The notes beneath the pieces were generated by a model, which worked only from the letters and a program-made list of their open reading frames with translations, did not search any database and had not been told where the DNA came from. Positions 26,604 through 35,051 of a DNA stretch of 64,000 nucleotides are shown one piece after another; the first letter of the stretch is position 1, and each line of letters opens with the position of its first letter. The DNA comes from Ornithinimicrobium ciconiae (lineage in GTDB: Bacteria; Actinomycetota; Actinomycetes; Actinomycetales; Dermatophilaceae). The position numbers and the translations under genes are program-made. The DNA lies in NCBI RefSeq assembly GCF_007197575.1, contig NZ_CP041616.1, positions 806,001 to 870,000 on the forward strand. Direction: 5' to 3'.

Positions 26604-27326
26604 TTATGTGCCGCGGCGCACCGTGATGTCGCCGACCGAGGTCCGCAGGTCTATCAGCCGACTCTGCGAGGGATCTGATCCGACCTGGTTGGTGACGCTC
26701 CCGATCGAGGTGTCGGTCTCGATGCGATACCCGGAGTCGTCCTCGGGCACCGTGACGGTGACGTCACCGGTCGAGGAGGTGATGGTGACCTCCTCGGGCG
26801 CGCTGACCAGGCTGAGGGTGATGTCTCCGACGCTGCTGCGGGCACTGACCGTAGGGCTCCCGACCCCGACGATGGAGAGGTCCCCGACGTCTCCGCTCAG
26901 GGACAGCGCCCCGGTCACGTCGCTGACGGTGATGTCCCCGACGGTGTTGCCGATCGTCAGCTCGGTCTCGGCGGGCACGATGATCTCCCAGTCGACCGAG
27001 CAATTGTCCAGCCACCACCAGTCCTGGCACCTGCTGACCAGCTCCGCGCGACCCTCGCCCACCTCCGAGGTGACCTCCGGATCCCTGAGGGTGGAGCGGA
27101 CGGTGACCTCCGCCCTCGGCTCCTCGCCAGGGCCGGCGGCGCGGACGCTGATCTCACCTACCTCCCCGTGAAGGACGAGCGTGTGCAGGTCCGCGGGCAG
27201 CTCGTGGGTCCCGCGCACGGTGCTCTGGACGATCCGGCCGACGGCCGGCAGCGCGAGAGCCATCACGATGAGCAGCGCCACGATGCTGCCGACGATGAGG
27301 ACTGCACGTCTGGTTGTTGAGGTCAT
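26604..27326 (-). CDS. membrane-anchored DUF4097 (putative adhesin) protein
   Basis: A 240-residue protein with one N-terminal transmembrane helix (about 8-30) and an extracytoplasmic beta-helix domain of the DUF4097 type. It is built from repeats such as NTVGDITVSDVTG, SSVGDITLSLVSA and SSTGDVTVTVPED. Its ATG overlaps the stop of the response-regulator gene (ATGA). Genes of this kind often accompany NarL-type two-component systems; it could be a sensor accessory or output. Function unknown. Confidence 0.82.
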   Translation of the reverse strand: MTSTTRRAVLIVGSIVALLIVMALALPAVGRIVQSTVRGTHELPADLHTLVLHGEVGEISVRAAGPGEEPRAEVTVRSTLRDPEVTSEVGEGRAELVSRCQDWWWLDNCSVDWEIIVPAETELTIGNTVGDITVSDVTGALSLSGDVGDLSIVGVGSPTVSARSSVGDITLSLVSAPEEVTITSSTGDVTVTVPEDDSGYRIETDTSIGSVTNQVGSDPSQSRLIDLRTSVGDITVRRGT

Positions 27327-28000
27327 GACTCACTCCTGGTCGTGCCGTGATCGAGCCACCGCAGGACGGCCAGCACCCGGCGGTGATCCTGATCTGTCGG
27401 GGGCAGGTCGAGCTTGCTGAAGATGGACGAGACGTTCTTCTCCACCGCGCCCTCGCCGATGAACAGGGCAGCGGCGATCGCGGCGTTGGTGCGTCCCTCG
27501 GCCATCAGGCCGAGCACCTCCCGCTCGCGTGGGGTCAACCGACCCAGGGGATCGGTGTTGCGGGCCCGGGAGAGCAGCTGGAGGACGACCTCGGGGTCCA
27601 GGACGGTCCCGCCACCAGTGACCTCCCGCAGGGCTGCGATGAACTCGGCGGTGTCGGCGACCCGGTCCTTGAGCAGATAGCCGACACCACCGGCGCGGCT
27701 GGCGACCAGTTCGGTCGCGTACTGCTCCTCGACATACTGGCTGAGCACGAGCACCGCCGTGTCGGGGTAGCGCGTGCGGACCTGCAGGGCGGCCACGATC
27801 CCCTCGGAGGTGAAGGTCGGCGGCATCCGCACGTCGACCACGACCAGTCCCGGGCGATGGCGCCCGACCGCGTCCAGGAAGGAGTCGGCGTCGTGGCAGG
27901 CCTCGACCACCTCGAACCCGCCCTCGCGGATCAGCCGGACCAGACCCTCACGGAGCAGCGCCGAGTCCTCGGCGAGCACAACCTTGGTGGGCGTCGTCAT
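27323..28000 (-). CDS. NarL/LuxR-family response regulator
   Basis: A 225-residue regulator: a receiver domain (about 5-125) with acidic pocket AEDS, phospho-acceptor Asp in LVVVDVRMPP and the lysine in YLLKDR, then a LuxR-type HTH (about 155-205; LTPREREVLGLMAEGRTNAA). It starts 1 bp after the histidine-kinase gene ends and overlaps the DUF4097 gene. It is the partner of the kinase at 28002-29414 and may also act on the divergent MMPL exporter gene. Confidence 0.94.
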   Translation of the reverse strand: MTTPTKVVLAEDSALLREGLVRLIREGGFEVVEACHDADSFLDAVGRHRPGLVVVDVRMPPTFTSEGIVAALQVRTRYPDTAVLVLSQYVEEQYATELVASRAGGVGYLLKDRVADTAEFIAALREVTGGGTVLDPEVVLQLLSRARNTDPLGRLTPREREVLGLMAEGRTNAAIAAALFIGEGAVEKNVSSIFSKLDLPPTDQDHRRVLAVLRWLDHGTTRSES

Positions 28001-28001
28001 G

Positions 28002-29414
28002 TCAGTCCTCGTTCTGGGTGGGGGAGCTCTGGGTGGGGGAGGTCTGGGTGGGGGAGCTCTGCGTGGCGGTCTGGGCGGGCGCAGGTTGCGCAGGCTGCGC
28101 AGGGCTCGGCAGATAGCGGTCCTGCTGCGTCGGGACCGGACGCGCCGGCAGATGGATAACGACCCGGGTGGGACCGCCGCGCGGTGAGTCCACCGCGATC
28201 GTGCCGTCCACCGAGTTCACCCGTTGGCGCAGGCCGACCAGACCGGTCCCGCGGCGGGGATCGGCACCTCCGACGCCGTCGTCCTCGACCTCGATGACCA
28301 GGGCGGGCGGGGTCAGGGCCTCGTTGCGGCCCAGCCGGATCCGCGCACTGGCCGCCCCGGAGTGCTTGGCGACGTTGGTGAGCAGCTCGGAGACGCAGTA
28401 GTAGGCGATCGCCTCCGTCGTCGGATCCAACCGGCCGACGCCGCTGACCGAGACGGTCACCGGCACCGCGGAACGGGCGGCCAGGGCCGAGACGGCAGCG
28501 TCCAGGCCGCGATCCGCCAGGATCGGGGGAGTGATGCCGCGCGCCACGTGACGCATCTCGACAATCGCCTCCTTGGAGGCCTGGTGGGCCTTGTCCAGCA
28601 GTTCTTGGGCACCGGCGGGGTCGTGTGCCAGCCGGGCCCGGGCCATGCCCAGGTCCATCGCGATCGCCACCAGGCGCTGCTGGGGGCCGTCGTGCAGGTC
28701 GCGCTCGATCCGGCGCCGCTCGGCCTCGACCGAGTCGATCGTCTCGGTGCGTGAGGTCGTCAGGGTCTCCACGCGCTCGGAGAGGTGGGCGATCTCCACC
28801 TCGGCGTCCTGCCCGAGCAGGGTCCGCGCCAGCTGCACGTCGACCTGGCTCACCAGTCGCGCCAGGAAGGGGGTGACCAGCAGAGCGACCAGCGCGAGCA
28901 CCCAGAGGAGCGCCTGCCCACTGCCTCCGGACGCCACGGGGACCACCCCAAAGATGCGTGTGCCCTCGCCCGGGAGGCGTCCGACATACAGCGGCAGGGC
29001 CAGGACCGCCATGACCCCGGAGAGCAGGGTGGCGACGAGGGCACCGGTGAGCAACCCCCACAGGGCGTGCAACCCGGTGTATGCCGCAGCGCGCCGGTGC
29101 TCCTCGCCGAACCCGAGGACGGTGAGCCAGCGAGGCTCGCCCGAGGCCCGCCGTGGGGTGATGCGGCGGCCGGTGAAGGCCTCGATGCGGCCCAGCTCGG
29201 CCCGCCCGAACAACCACGTGACCCAGAGTGCGGGCACGAGCAGCAGGAGGCCGGAGCCGGCGGCGATGATCCCGACCGCGCCCACGATGATGAGCACGAC
29301 GAGGACCACGGCCACCAGACCGGTGAGCAGGTTGAGCACCAGGAAGGCGGCGTGGGACCAACCGCTGAGCCAGTGCCGGAGCAGGCTGCGTCGCGGTGTC
29401 GTGGAGGTGGACAT
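28002..29414 (-). CDS. sensor histidine kinase (HisKA_3 type) with putative sensor domain
   Basis: A 470-residue membrane kinase. Four hydrophobic helices in the first 190 residues form a small intramembrane-type sensor; a coiled coil follows (VEIAHLSERVETLTTSRTE). The dimerisation/phospho-acceptor helix has RRIERDLHDGPQQRL (His in DLHDG). The ATPase domain shows SELLTNVAKHSGA, EDDGVGGADPRRGTGLVGLR. The last 40 residues are a Pro/Ser/Thr/Gln tail made of SPTQ units, absent from most relatives. The ATG is preceded by a leaderless-type -10 box. Confidence 0.94.
   Translation of the reverse strand: MSTSTTPRRSLLRHWLSGWSHAAFLVLNLLTGLVAVVLVVLIIVGAVGIIAAGSGLLLLVPALWVTWLFGRAELGRIEAFTGRRITPRRASGEPRWLTVLGFGEEHRRAAAYTGLHALWGLLTGALVATLLSGVMAVLALPLYVGRLPGEGTRIFGVVPVASGGSGQALLWVLALVALLVTPFLARLVSQVDVQLARTLLGQDAEVEIAHLSERVETLTTSRTETIDSVEAERRRIERDLHDGPQQRLVAIAMDLGMARARLAHDPAGAQELLDKAHQASKEAIVEMRHVARGITPPILADRGLDAAVSALAARSAVPVTVSVSGVGRLDPTTEAIAYYCVSELLTNVAKHSGAASARIRLGRNEALTPPALVIEVEDDGVGGADPRRGTGLVGLRQRVNSVDGTIAVDSPRGGPTRVVIHLPARPVPTQQDRYLPSPAQPAQPAPAQTATQSSPTQTSPTQSSPTQNED
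28013..28057. repeat. three 15-bp tandem repeats inside the kinase gene
   Basis: TCTGGGTGGGGGAGC is repeated three times (one copy ends in G). It encodes the SPTQ repeats of the kinase C-terminal tail on the minus strand. Such in-frame repeats can change copy number without breaking the frame. Confidence 0.85.
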
Positions 29415-29420
29415 GACTCA

Positions 29421-29426
29421 ACCCTA
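29421..29426 (-). promoter_or_regulatory. -10 box of a leaderless transcript (kinase operon)
   Basis: On the minus strand TAGGGT ends 6 nt before the ATG at 29414; no ribosome site is present. Confidence 0.65.
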
Positions 29427-29546
29427 GGTTTGCTGCGCCGCGGTCGGGAGCCTGCTGCCCACCGGATCAGGGTGGGGTTATCCCCCCGTCGGTTCTGGGT
29501 GTCCACGCCAGTGTGCGCGGACGCCGGGCTCGCGAGGCTGGAAGGC

Positions 29547-31808
29547 ATGATCCAGAACCAGACCGAGACTTCGCGGCGTCACGGGGCGCCGATCGACCCT
29601 GCCGAGGACGTGGGGACCACGCAGGCACGAGCGCTCGAGCGGGTCGGGAGCGTGCCCGAGTCCGTCCACCGGCCTGATCTGCCGCGCAGCCCGCTGGCGC
29701 TGTGGTGCGCCCAACACCGGTGGGTCGTGCTGGGCACCTCGCTGCTCCTGGTGCTCGGCAGCATCGGGCTGCTGGCGGCGGTCGGCATCACGACCACGGG
29801 CGCCAACGATCAGCTGGTCGGCGACTCGGCCGAGGCCTACGACATCCTGGACGGCGCCGACTTCGGAGACGTTCCGACCGAGTTCGTCATCGTCACCGAC
29901 CCGGAGGGTCCGATCGCGCCGGACCGTGCCGCGGAGCTGGGTTCCGAGCTGGTCACCACCTATGAGACCGTCCCCGGTGTCATCGACGTGGGAGATGTCT
30001 TCCCGGGCCAGGACGGCAGCATCGTGCTGCCCCTGGAGTTTGCCACCGACGAGGAGGGCGTCGCGCTCGAGATCGACGGCTCACTCCGGGCGACCGATGA
30101 GCTCGCGGCCGCGCACAGCGACCTGACGATCTCCCAGTTCGGGCAGACGTCCCTGGACCAGGAGATGAATGCCACGGTCGGTGAGGACTTCCAACGGGCC
30201 GAGCTGTTTGCGATCCCCGCGACCCTGATCATCCTGCTGCTCGCCTTCGGTGCCGTCGTGGCGGCCGGCGTGCCGCTGGTGATCGGACTGGGCAGCGTCG
30301 CCGCAGCCCTGGGTCTGACGGCGCTCGTGTCCACCTGGCTGCCGGTCGACCAGAACAGTCAGGCCATCGTGCTGCTGATCGGCCTGGCCGTGGGTGTCGA
30401 CTACGCCCTGCTGATCCTGCGGCGTGCCCGTGAGGAACGGCGTGCCGGTGCCTCCGTGCTGGACTCGATCGGCATCGCGGGGGCCACCGCCGGTCGTGCC
30501 GTGCTGATCTCCGGCCTCACCGTGGTCATCGCGATGTCGGGGATGCTCGTGGCCGGCGGGATGTTCACCTCGCTCGGGCTCGGCGCCATGCTGGTCGTCG
30601 GTGTGGCCGTGATCGCCGCCGTGACTGTGCTGCCCGCGCTGATGGGTCTGCTCGGCGACAAGATCGACGCGCTGCGACTGCCGTTCACCCGTCGGCGGGA
30701 GGCCAGGCGTGGCTCGGAGGAGACCTTCTGGGGCCACCTCGCCGGCATCGTGACCCGACACCCCCTTGCGGCCCTGCTCGTCGTGGGTGGACTGCTGGTG
30801 GCGCTGGCCGCCCCGGCCCTGGGCATGAAGACCGCCATCGGCAACGTTGAGGCCCTGCCGCAGGACCTCAAGAGCGTGCAGGCTTACCACCAGTTCAACG
30901 CCGCCGCCCCTGCTCAGTCCGACTCCCTGCAGGTCGTGGTGCGGGCCCCGGCGGACTCCGCGGACGAGGTCGAGGCCGCACTGCTGGGCACGACGCCCGA
31001 CGCGGAGGGCATCGAGCACGTCTCCGGTGCCGCAGGTGAGGTTGTGCGGTCCACGGACAGTACGGTCACCACCTGGGACCTCGGGCTCGACGTCACCCCG
31101 AGCGACGACGAGATGACGACGACCGTCGAGCAGGTCCGAGATGAACTGCTCCCGCAGGTGCGGGCCGAGCTGGCTGACGTGCCCGGCGCCGACGTGCACC
31201 TGGGCGGGCAGGCAGCGGTGGCCGACCTGACGACCTGGATGGACGAGCGACTGCCCTGGGTTGTCGGCTTCGTGCTGGTCCTGTCCTTGCTGGTGATGCT
31301 GGTGTCCTTCGGGTCTCCGGCGCTGGCGGCTGCGACCGTGGGGCTGAACCTGCTGTCGGTGGGCGCCGCCTACGGTGCGCTGGTCGTCGTCTTCGGTGGC
31401 ACCTGGGCCGAGGGGCTGCTCGACTTCACCTCGACGGGGGCCATCGCCTCCTGGCTGCCGATGATGCTGTTCGTCCTGCTCTTCGGGCTGTCGATGGACT
31501 ATCACATCTTCGTCACCAGCCGGGTGCGCGAGGCCTTCGACGCTGGGGCGTCACCGCGGCGGGCGGTCCGCCAGGGGGTGGCCCGCTCGGCCGGTGTGGT
31601 CACCGCAGCCGCGGCCGTCATGGTCGGGGTGTTCTCGATCTTCGGGACGCTGTCGATGCTGGAGATGAAGCAGCTCGGCGTGGGCCTGGCCGTCGCGGTG
31701 CTGATCGATGCCACGATCGTGCGCGGGGTGCTGCTCCCGGCGGTCCTGACCCTGCTCGGCGAGCGAGCCCACACCGGTCCCTCCTGGCTGCCGCGCCTCC
31801 ACCACTGA
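29547..31808 (+). CDS. MMPL-family transporter
   Basis: A 753-residue RND-superfamily exporter with 12 predicted helices in two halves: helix 1 (about 56-75), an extracellular loop, helices 2-6, and the same order in the second half. MMPL landmarks are GLAVGVDYALLILRRAREE and FGLSMDYHIFVTSRVREA, with the buried Asp-Tyr pair used for proton coupling. It probably exports lipids or drugs. The ATG at 29547 is chosen because residues after it lead into helix 1; the frame is open far upstream but antisense to the kinase gene. It is divergent from the two-component operon. Confidence 0.92.
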   Translation: MIQNQTETSRRHGAPIDPAEDVGTTQARALERVGSVPESVHRPDLPRSPLALWCAQHRWVVLGTSLLLVLGSIGLLAAVGITTTGANDQLVGDSAEAYDILDGADFGDVPTEFVIVTDPEGPIAPDRAAELGSELVTTYETVPGVIDVGDVFPGQDGSIVLPLEFATDEEGVALEIDGSLRATDELAAAHSDLTISQFGQTSLDQEMNATVGEDFQRAELFAIPATLIILLLAFGAVVAAGVPLVIGLGSVAAALGLTALVSTWLPVDQNSQAIVLLIGLAVGVDYALLILRRAREERRAGASVLDSIGIAGATAGRAVLISGLTVVIAMSGMLVAGGMFTSLGLGAMLVVGVAVIAAVTVLPALMGLLGDKIDALRLPFTRRREARRGSEETFWGHLAGIVTRHPLAALLVVGGLLVALAAPALGMKTAIGNVEALPQDLKSVQAYHQFNAAAPAQSDSLQVVVRAPADSADEVEAALLGTTPDAEGIEHVSGAAGEVVRSTDSTVTTWDLGLDVTPSDDEMTTTVEQVRDELLPQVRAELADVPGADVHLGGQAAVADLTTWMDERLPWVVGFVLVLSLLVMLVSFGSPALAAATVGLNLLSVGAAYGALVVVFGGTWAEGLLDFTSTGAIASWLPMMLFVLLFGLSMDYHIFVTSRVREAFDAGASPRRAVRQGVARSAGVVTAAAAVMVGVFSIFGTLSMLEMKQLGVGLAVAVLIDATIVRGVLLPAVLTLLGERAHTGPSWLPRLHH

Positions 31809-31842
31809 GGTTCCGGCCGCCTGCTGCGGTGCCACGTGCGCT

Positions 31843-31884
31843 ATGTCATGCAGTGCCAGGGCTCTAGCCCCGGCACTGCATGAC
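31843..31884. terminator. long inverted repeat between convergent genes
   Basis: TGTCATGCAGTGCCAGGGCT (31843-31862) and its near-perfect complement (31865-31884, one mismatch) are separated by only 2 nt. The hairpin lies between the 3' ends of the MMPL gene and the DUF2461 gene and could stop transcription from both sides. The long arms and GC balance also fit a small palindromic repeat element. Confidence 0.7.
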
Positions 31885-31893
31885 ACAAGCGTG

Positions 31894-31950
31894 TTGGGGG
31901 GAGGGGGCGTCGGGGGGGAGGGGGCGTCGGGGGGAGGGGGCGTTGGGGGC
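31894..31950. repeat. G-rich tandem repeat
   Basis: Three and a half copies of a 16-17 bp unit (GGGGGGAGGGGGCGTC) with many runs of five or more G on the plus strand. This can form G-quadruplexes. It ends just before the 3' end of the DUF2461 gene, on whose transcript it would be C-rich. Confidence 0.8.
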
Positions 31951-31955
31951 GTGGG

Positions 31956-32585
31956 TCAGGCCGCGGTCACCGGCCGGAGCCACTCGACGAGCGGCCGCAC
32001 CTGACGCCAGTCTGCGCGCACCTGCTCCACGAGCGCTCCGGTCGTGACGACGTCGGCATCCTCGATCCAGCGCATCGCCGAGATCGTCTTGTGACGCAGC
32101 AGCGCGATCCGCTCGTGGTCCCGGCTCCAGCCGCGGGGGGCGGTCTTGAGCTGATCCCCGCTGACCTCCCACCCGGACCCGCGCAGCCGGGCGACAATCT
32201 GCTCCAACTCGGCACCGCGGGGTCCGTCGACGTCCTTGCGATAGGCCGCCAGCACGGCGCTGTCCATGTGATAACACCCGCCTCCGAGACGAAACCCGTC
32301 AGCCGACACCTCGGCATACCATCCTGATCGGGTCCCGGCGGCCACGTATCCGCCCTGGTGCGTCTTGTAGGGACTCTTGTCGGCGGAGAACCGCACGTCG
32401 CGATGGGGCCGGAAGATTTTGGCGGGCCCGAACTCCTCCTCCAGGGCAGCGAGCAGTGCGGTCATCGGGCCGCGGACACTGCTCTCGTAACGCTCGCGGT
32501 GGGCCTGCCAGAAGCCAGTGCTGTTGTCGAGCTCGAGCTCGGCGTAGAAGTCGGCGGCATCGAGCGGGATCCCCGTGAAGCTCAT
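31956..32585 (-). CDS. DUF2461 (TIGR02453) family protein
   Basis: A 209-residue soluble protein with the family pattern at both ends: FYAELELDNSTGFWQAHRER near the N-terminus and the central FRPHRDVRFSADKSPYKTH followed by GGYV. C-terminal SAMRWIEDADVVT also fits. Biochemical function is not established. The ATG is preceded by a leaderless-type -10 box and is only 36 bp from the start of the divergent acetyltransferase gene. Confidence 0.9.
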   Translation of the reverse strand: MSFTGIPLDAADFYAELELDNSTGFWQAHRERYESSVRGPMTALLAALEEEFGPAKIFRPHRDVRFSADKSPYKTHQGGYVAAGTRSGWYAEVSADGFRLGGGCYHMDSAVLAAYRKDVDGPRGAELEQIVARLRGSGWEVSGDQLKTAPRGWSRDHERIALLRHKTISAMRWIEDADVVTTGALVEQVRADWRQVRPLVEWLRPVTAA

Positions 32586-32592
32586 GGCACTG

Positions 32593-32614
32593 AGGGTATG
32601 CCGGAGTGCAGAAT
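32593..32614. promoter_or_regulatory. back-to-back leaderless promoters
   Basis: On the minus strand TACCCT (32598-32593) ends 7 nt before the DUF2461 ATG. On the plus strand CAGAAT (32609-32614) ends 7 nt before the GNAT ATG at 32622. The 36-bp gap between start codons leaves each -35 region overlapping the other gene's start, so the two promoters must compete. Confidence 0.55.
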
Positions 32615-32621
32615 TGTGGAT

Positions 32622-33554
32622 ATGACCCTCACCTGGCGTGCCGTGACCCCTGCCGACATCCCCGCGGTGGTGTCATTCACCAACCTCGTCGGGGAGCGTG
32701 ATGGCACCGGGGCGGTCACCACGCAGGAGTCCACCGCCGAGATGTTTCAGGCACCGCGGTTCGACGTCTCGACCGACACGGTCAGCGCCTGGGACGGTGG
32801 AGCCCTGCTCGCCCTGGGCAGTGTGTTTGCCCGCGACGCCCTGGTGGACGGACGCGCCATGGTCGGCGTCGAGGGTGCTGTCCACCCCGACCACCGCGGC
32901 AGGGGCGTGGGCAGTGAGCTCCTGACCCGGTTGGAGGAGCGGGCGGTCACGCTCGCCTCGGAGCGGCACCCTGGAGCGCCCCTCAGGCTGCGCACCTCCG
33001 GTGGGCTGCCGGACTCGTCGTCGCAGCAACTCCTGGAAGAGCGTGGCTTCACACCGGACAACTACTTCGTCACCATGCAGGCGCAGCTGGAGGACTGGCC
33101 CGACCCCGGTGTTGAGTCCGTGGCTGTCCGACCGGCCCAGAGCCTGCTGGACGCGATGCGGGATGCGCACAACGACGCCTTCCGTGACCACCGAAACTTC
33201 AGTCCCATCTCCGCGGAGCACTGGGCCTTCTGGGGCAAGTCGTCCGCGCAACGACTAGAGCAGAGCCGGGTCGTTGTCGAGGACGGACGGGTGCTGGCCT
33301 ACGCCCTCACCGGAGAGCATGAGCCAGGAGTCAGTCACATCGAGCTGGTGGGCACCCGCCGTGAGGCACGGGGCCGAGGGCTGGCCCGTGACGTCCTGCT
33401 GGGATCCCTGCGTGCTGCCCGTGATGCGGGGTATCGGATCAGCGAGCTCGAGGTCGACTCGACCAACCCGACCGGGGCGGACCGGCTCTACACCTCGGTC
33501 GGGTTTGTGCCGGTGCGGGTGATCTCGCGCTACGTGCGGGACCTCGCAGACTGA
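32622..33554 (+). CDS. tandem-domain GNAT acetyltransferase
   Basis: A 310-residue protein with two GNAT folds. Domain 1 (about 1-155) has the acetyl-CoA loop VHPDHRGRGVGSELL. Domain 2 (about 165-310) has VGTRREARGRGLARDVLL and the C-terminal NPTGADRLYTSVGFVPV. This two-lobed layout is seen in mycothiol synthase (MshD) and in related proteins of unknown substrate; I do not see enough to claim MshD. Start choice rests on the -10 spacing and on domain length. Confidence 0.85.
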   Translation: MTLTWRAVTPADIPAVVSFTNLVGERDGTGAVTTQESTAEMFQAPRFDVSTDTVSAWDGGALLALGSVFARDALVDGRAMVGVEGAVHPDHRGRGVGSELLTRLEERAVTLASERHPGAPLRLRTSGGLPDSSSQQLLEERGFTPDNYFVTMQAQLEDWPDPGVESVAVRPAQSLLDAMRDAHNDAFRDHRNFSPISAEHWAFWGKSSAQRLEQSRVVVEDGRVLAYALTGEHEPGVSHIELVGTRREARGRGLARDVLLGSLRAARDAGYRISELEVDSTNPTGADRLYTSVGFVPVRVISRYVRDLAD

Positions 33555-33610
33555 GCGACGAGGGGCCGAACGATCCCGGCGGCCCAGGGGTCGAGCGGTC
33601 CAGGGATCCC

Positions 33611-34867
33611 TCAGAGGGCGCTGTCGACGGTCTGAACCTCTCCCACCAGGGGGGTGGACTGGGCGACGCGAAGAGTGCGGGCGCCGCCGAGCGCCAAGAG
33701 CAGTGCCATGGCAGCGGCGATCACCGGCACCACGAACGCCGGCTGGTGGCCACCCCAGTCAGCGAGCCGGCCGGCGATGCTGGACCCCACGGCATACCCC
33801 AGTCCGGTCGTCGCGGCCAGGATCGTCATCGCCGCACCGATGCGGTGCACCGGGGTGATCCGCTCGGCGAGGGTGAAGGTGGTGATCATCGTCGGGGCGA
33901 TCGCCACTCCCAGGACCAACAGCGCGAAGGCGAGCATCCCCAGGCTGTCGACGGCGAGCATGGGCAGGACGAGGACGGCCAGGGCGATCGTGAAGGCTCG
34001 CAGGCGGCTCTCATAGGCATAGGTGTCCGGCACCGCGACCACCGCCAGGCCGGCCAGGACGCTGCCGACGCCGAGCAGCGCGTGGAAGAGGCCGGTCAGA
34101 CCGGGCTCGCCGGCGTCGGTGGCCAGGACCGACGTGCCGGCCTGGACCGATCCGAAGATCACCCCGACCGACAACTGCACGAGGGCCAGGATGATCAGGG
34201 ACGGCGTGAGCAGGCGGCCCACGGAGGGCGTGGCGCTGGAGATGCGACCGACCAGGGCGGCCGTGGGGTGCAGTGCAAACCAGGTGCCGAACGCTGCCAG
34301 CAGGACCGCGGCGGCGATGATCGCGGCGCTCGGGTTCAGCAGTGCGCCGACCACGCCGACCAGGGCCGGGCCCAGGACGAAGGAGGCCTCGTCGGCCGCG
34401 CCCTCGTAGGAGAAGGCCGCGTCGACGACGTCACGCCGCTCGACCCCGGCGCGACGGCTGATCGGGCGCCAGCGCACCCGCGCCATAGTGCCCACCTGGG
34501 GGGTGAACGCGCCAGCGACCGCGGCGACGACCAGCAGCGGCCACCAGGCCTGCCCCTGCTCGTAGCCGTCGGCGAGCAGGACCAGTCCGAGGAGCCCGAG
34601 AGAGCCAACGACAGACTGCACGAGCAGGACGGGGCGCTGTCCGACCCGGTCGGTCAGCGCGCCGGCGAGTGGCGAACAGATGGCGTTGGCCACCGCGAGC
34701 GCGCCGGCGGTGGCTCCGCCGGCGCCATAGGACCCGGTCACTCCGGAGACCAGCAGCAGACTGCCGAGCTGGGACATGGCCAACGGGATGCGCCCGAGAA
34801 AAGCGACCAGGACATAGACGGGACCGGTCAGGGCAAAGAGGCGTCGATAGGACGCGACGGGTGACAC
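33611..34867 (-). CDS. MFS transporter
   Basis: A 418-residue major-facilitator protein with 12 hydrophobic helices, probably a drug or sugar efflux pump. It carries the inter-helix motif GALTDRVGQRPVLLVQ after helix 2 (motif A form). The GTG at 34867 has CCGGAGG 6 nt upstream and opens VSPVASYRRLFALTG, leading straight into helix 1; an ATG 57 nt upstream would add a charged leader and is less likely. It stands alone between two convergent or divergent neighbours. Confidence 0.87.
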   Translation of the reverse strand: MSPVASYRRLFALTGPVYVLVAFLGRIPLAMSQLGSLLLVSGVTGSYGAGGATAGALAVANAICSPLAGALTDRVGQRPVLLVQSVVGSLGLLGLVLLADGYEQGQAWWPLLVVAAVAGAFTPQVGTMARVRWRPISRRAGVERRDVVDAAFSYEGAADEASFVLGPALVGVVGALLNPSAAIIAAAVLLAAFGTWFALHPTAALVGRISSATPSVGRLLTPSLIILALVQLSVGVIFGSVQAGTSVLATDAGEPGLTGLFHALLGVGSVLAGLAVVAVPDTYAYESRLRAFTIALAVLVLPMLAVDSLGMLAFALLVLGVAIAPTMITTFTLAERITPVHRIGAAMTILAATTGLGYAVGSSIAGRLADWGGHQPAFVVPVIAAAMALLLALGGARTLRVAQSTPLVGEVQTVDSAL

Positions 34868-35051
34868 CAGGATCCTCCGGGGGGAGTTCAGCGAATTCGC
34901 GCCATCCCACCCCTGGCGCGTCAACCCTGTGCTCCTCTAAGGATACCGCAGGTCAGCGCGCTGCCGGGCCACCAGGACGGTGAGACGCGTCACCGCAGCT
35001 CTGTCACGGTATGCCGGTCCTCGCCGCGGACCGATCCTCCCTCGCAGTGGG

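Noticed and set aside
28785..29546. 5' extension of the MMPL frame by 254 codons
   Set aside because: It lies antisense to the histidine kinase and has no coding character; the protein begins naturally at 29547 before helix 1.
30081..31505. 474-codon minus-strand frame opposite the MMPL gene
   Set aside because: His/Gln/Arg-rich shadow typical of high-GC antisense frames.
31894..31950. possible CRISPR-like array
   Set aside because: Units abut without spacers and are G-rich simple repeats; no cas genes in the window.
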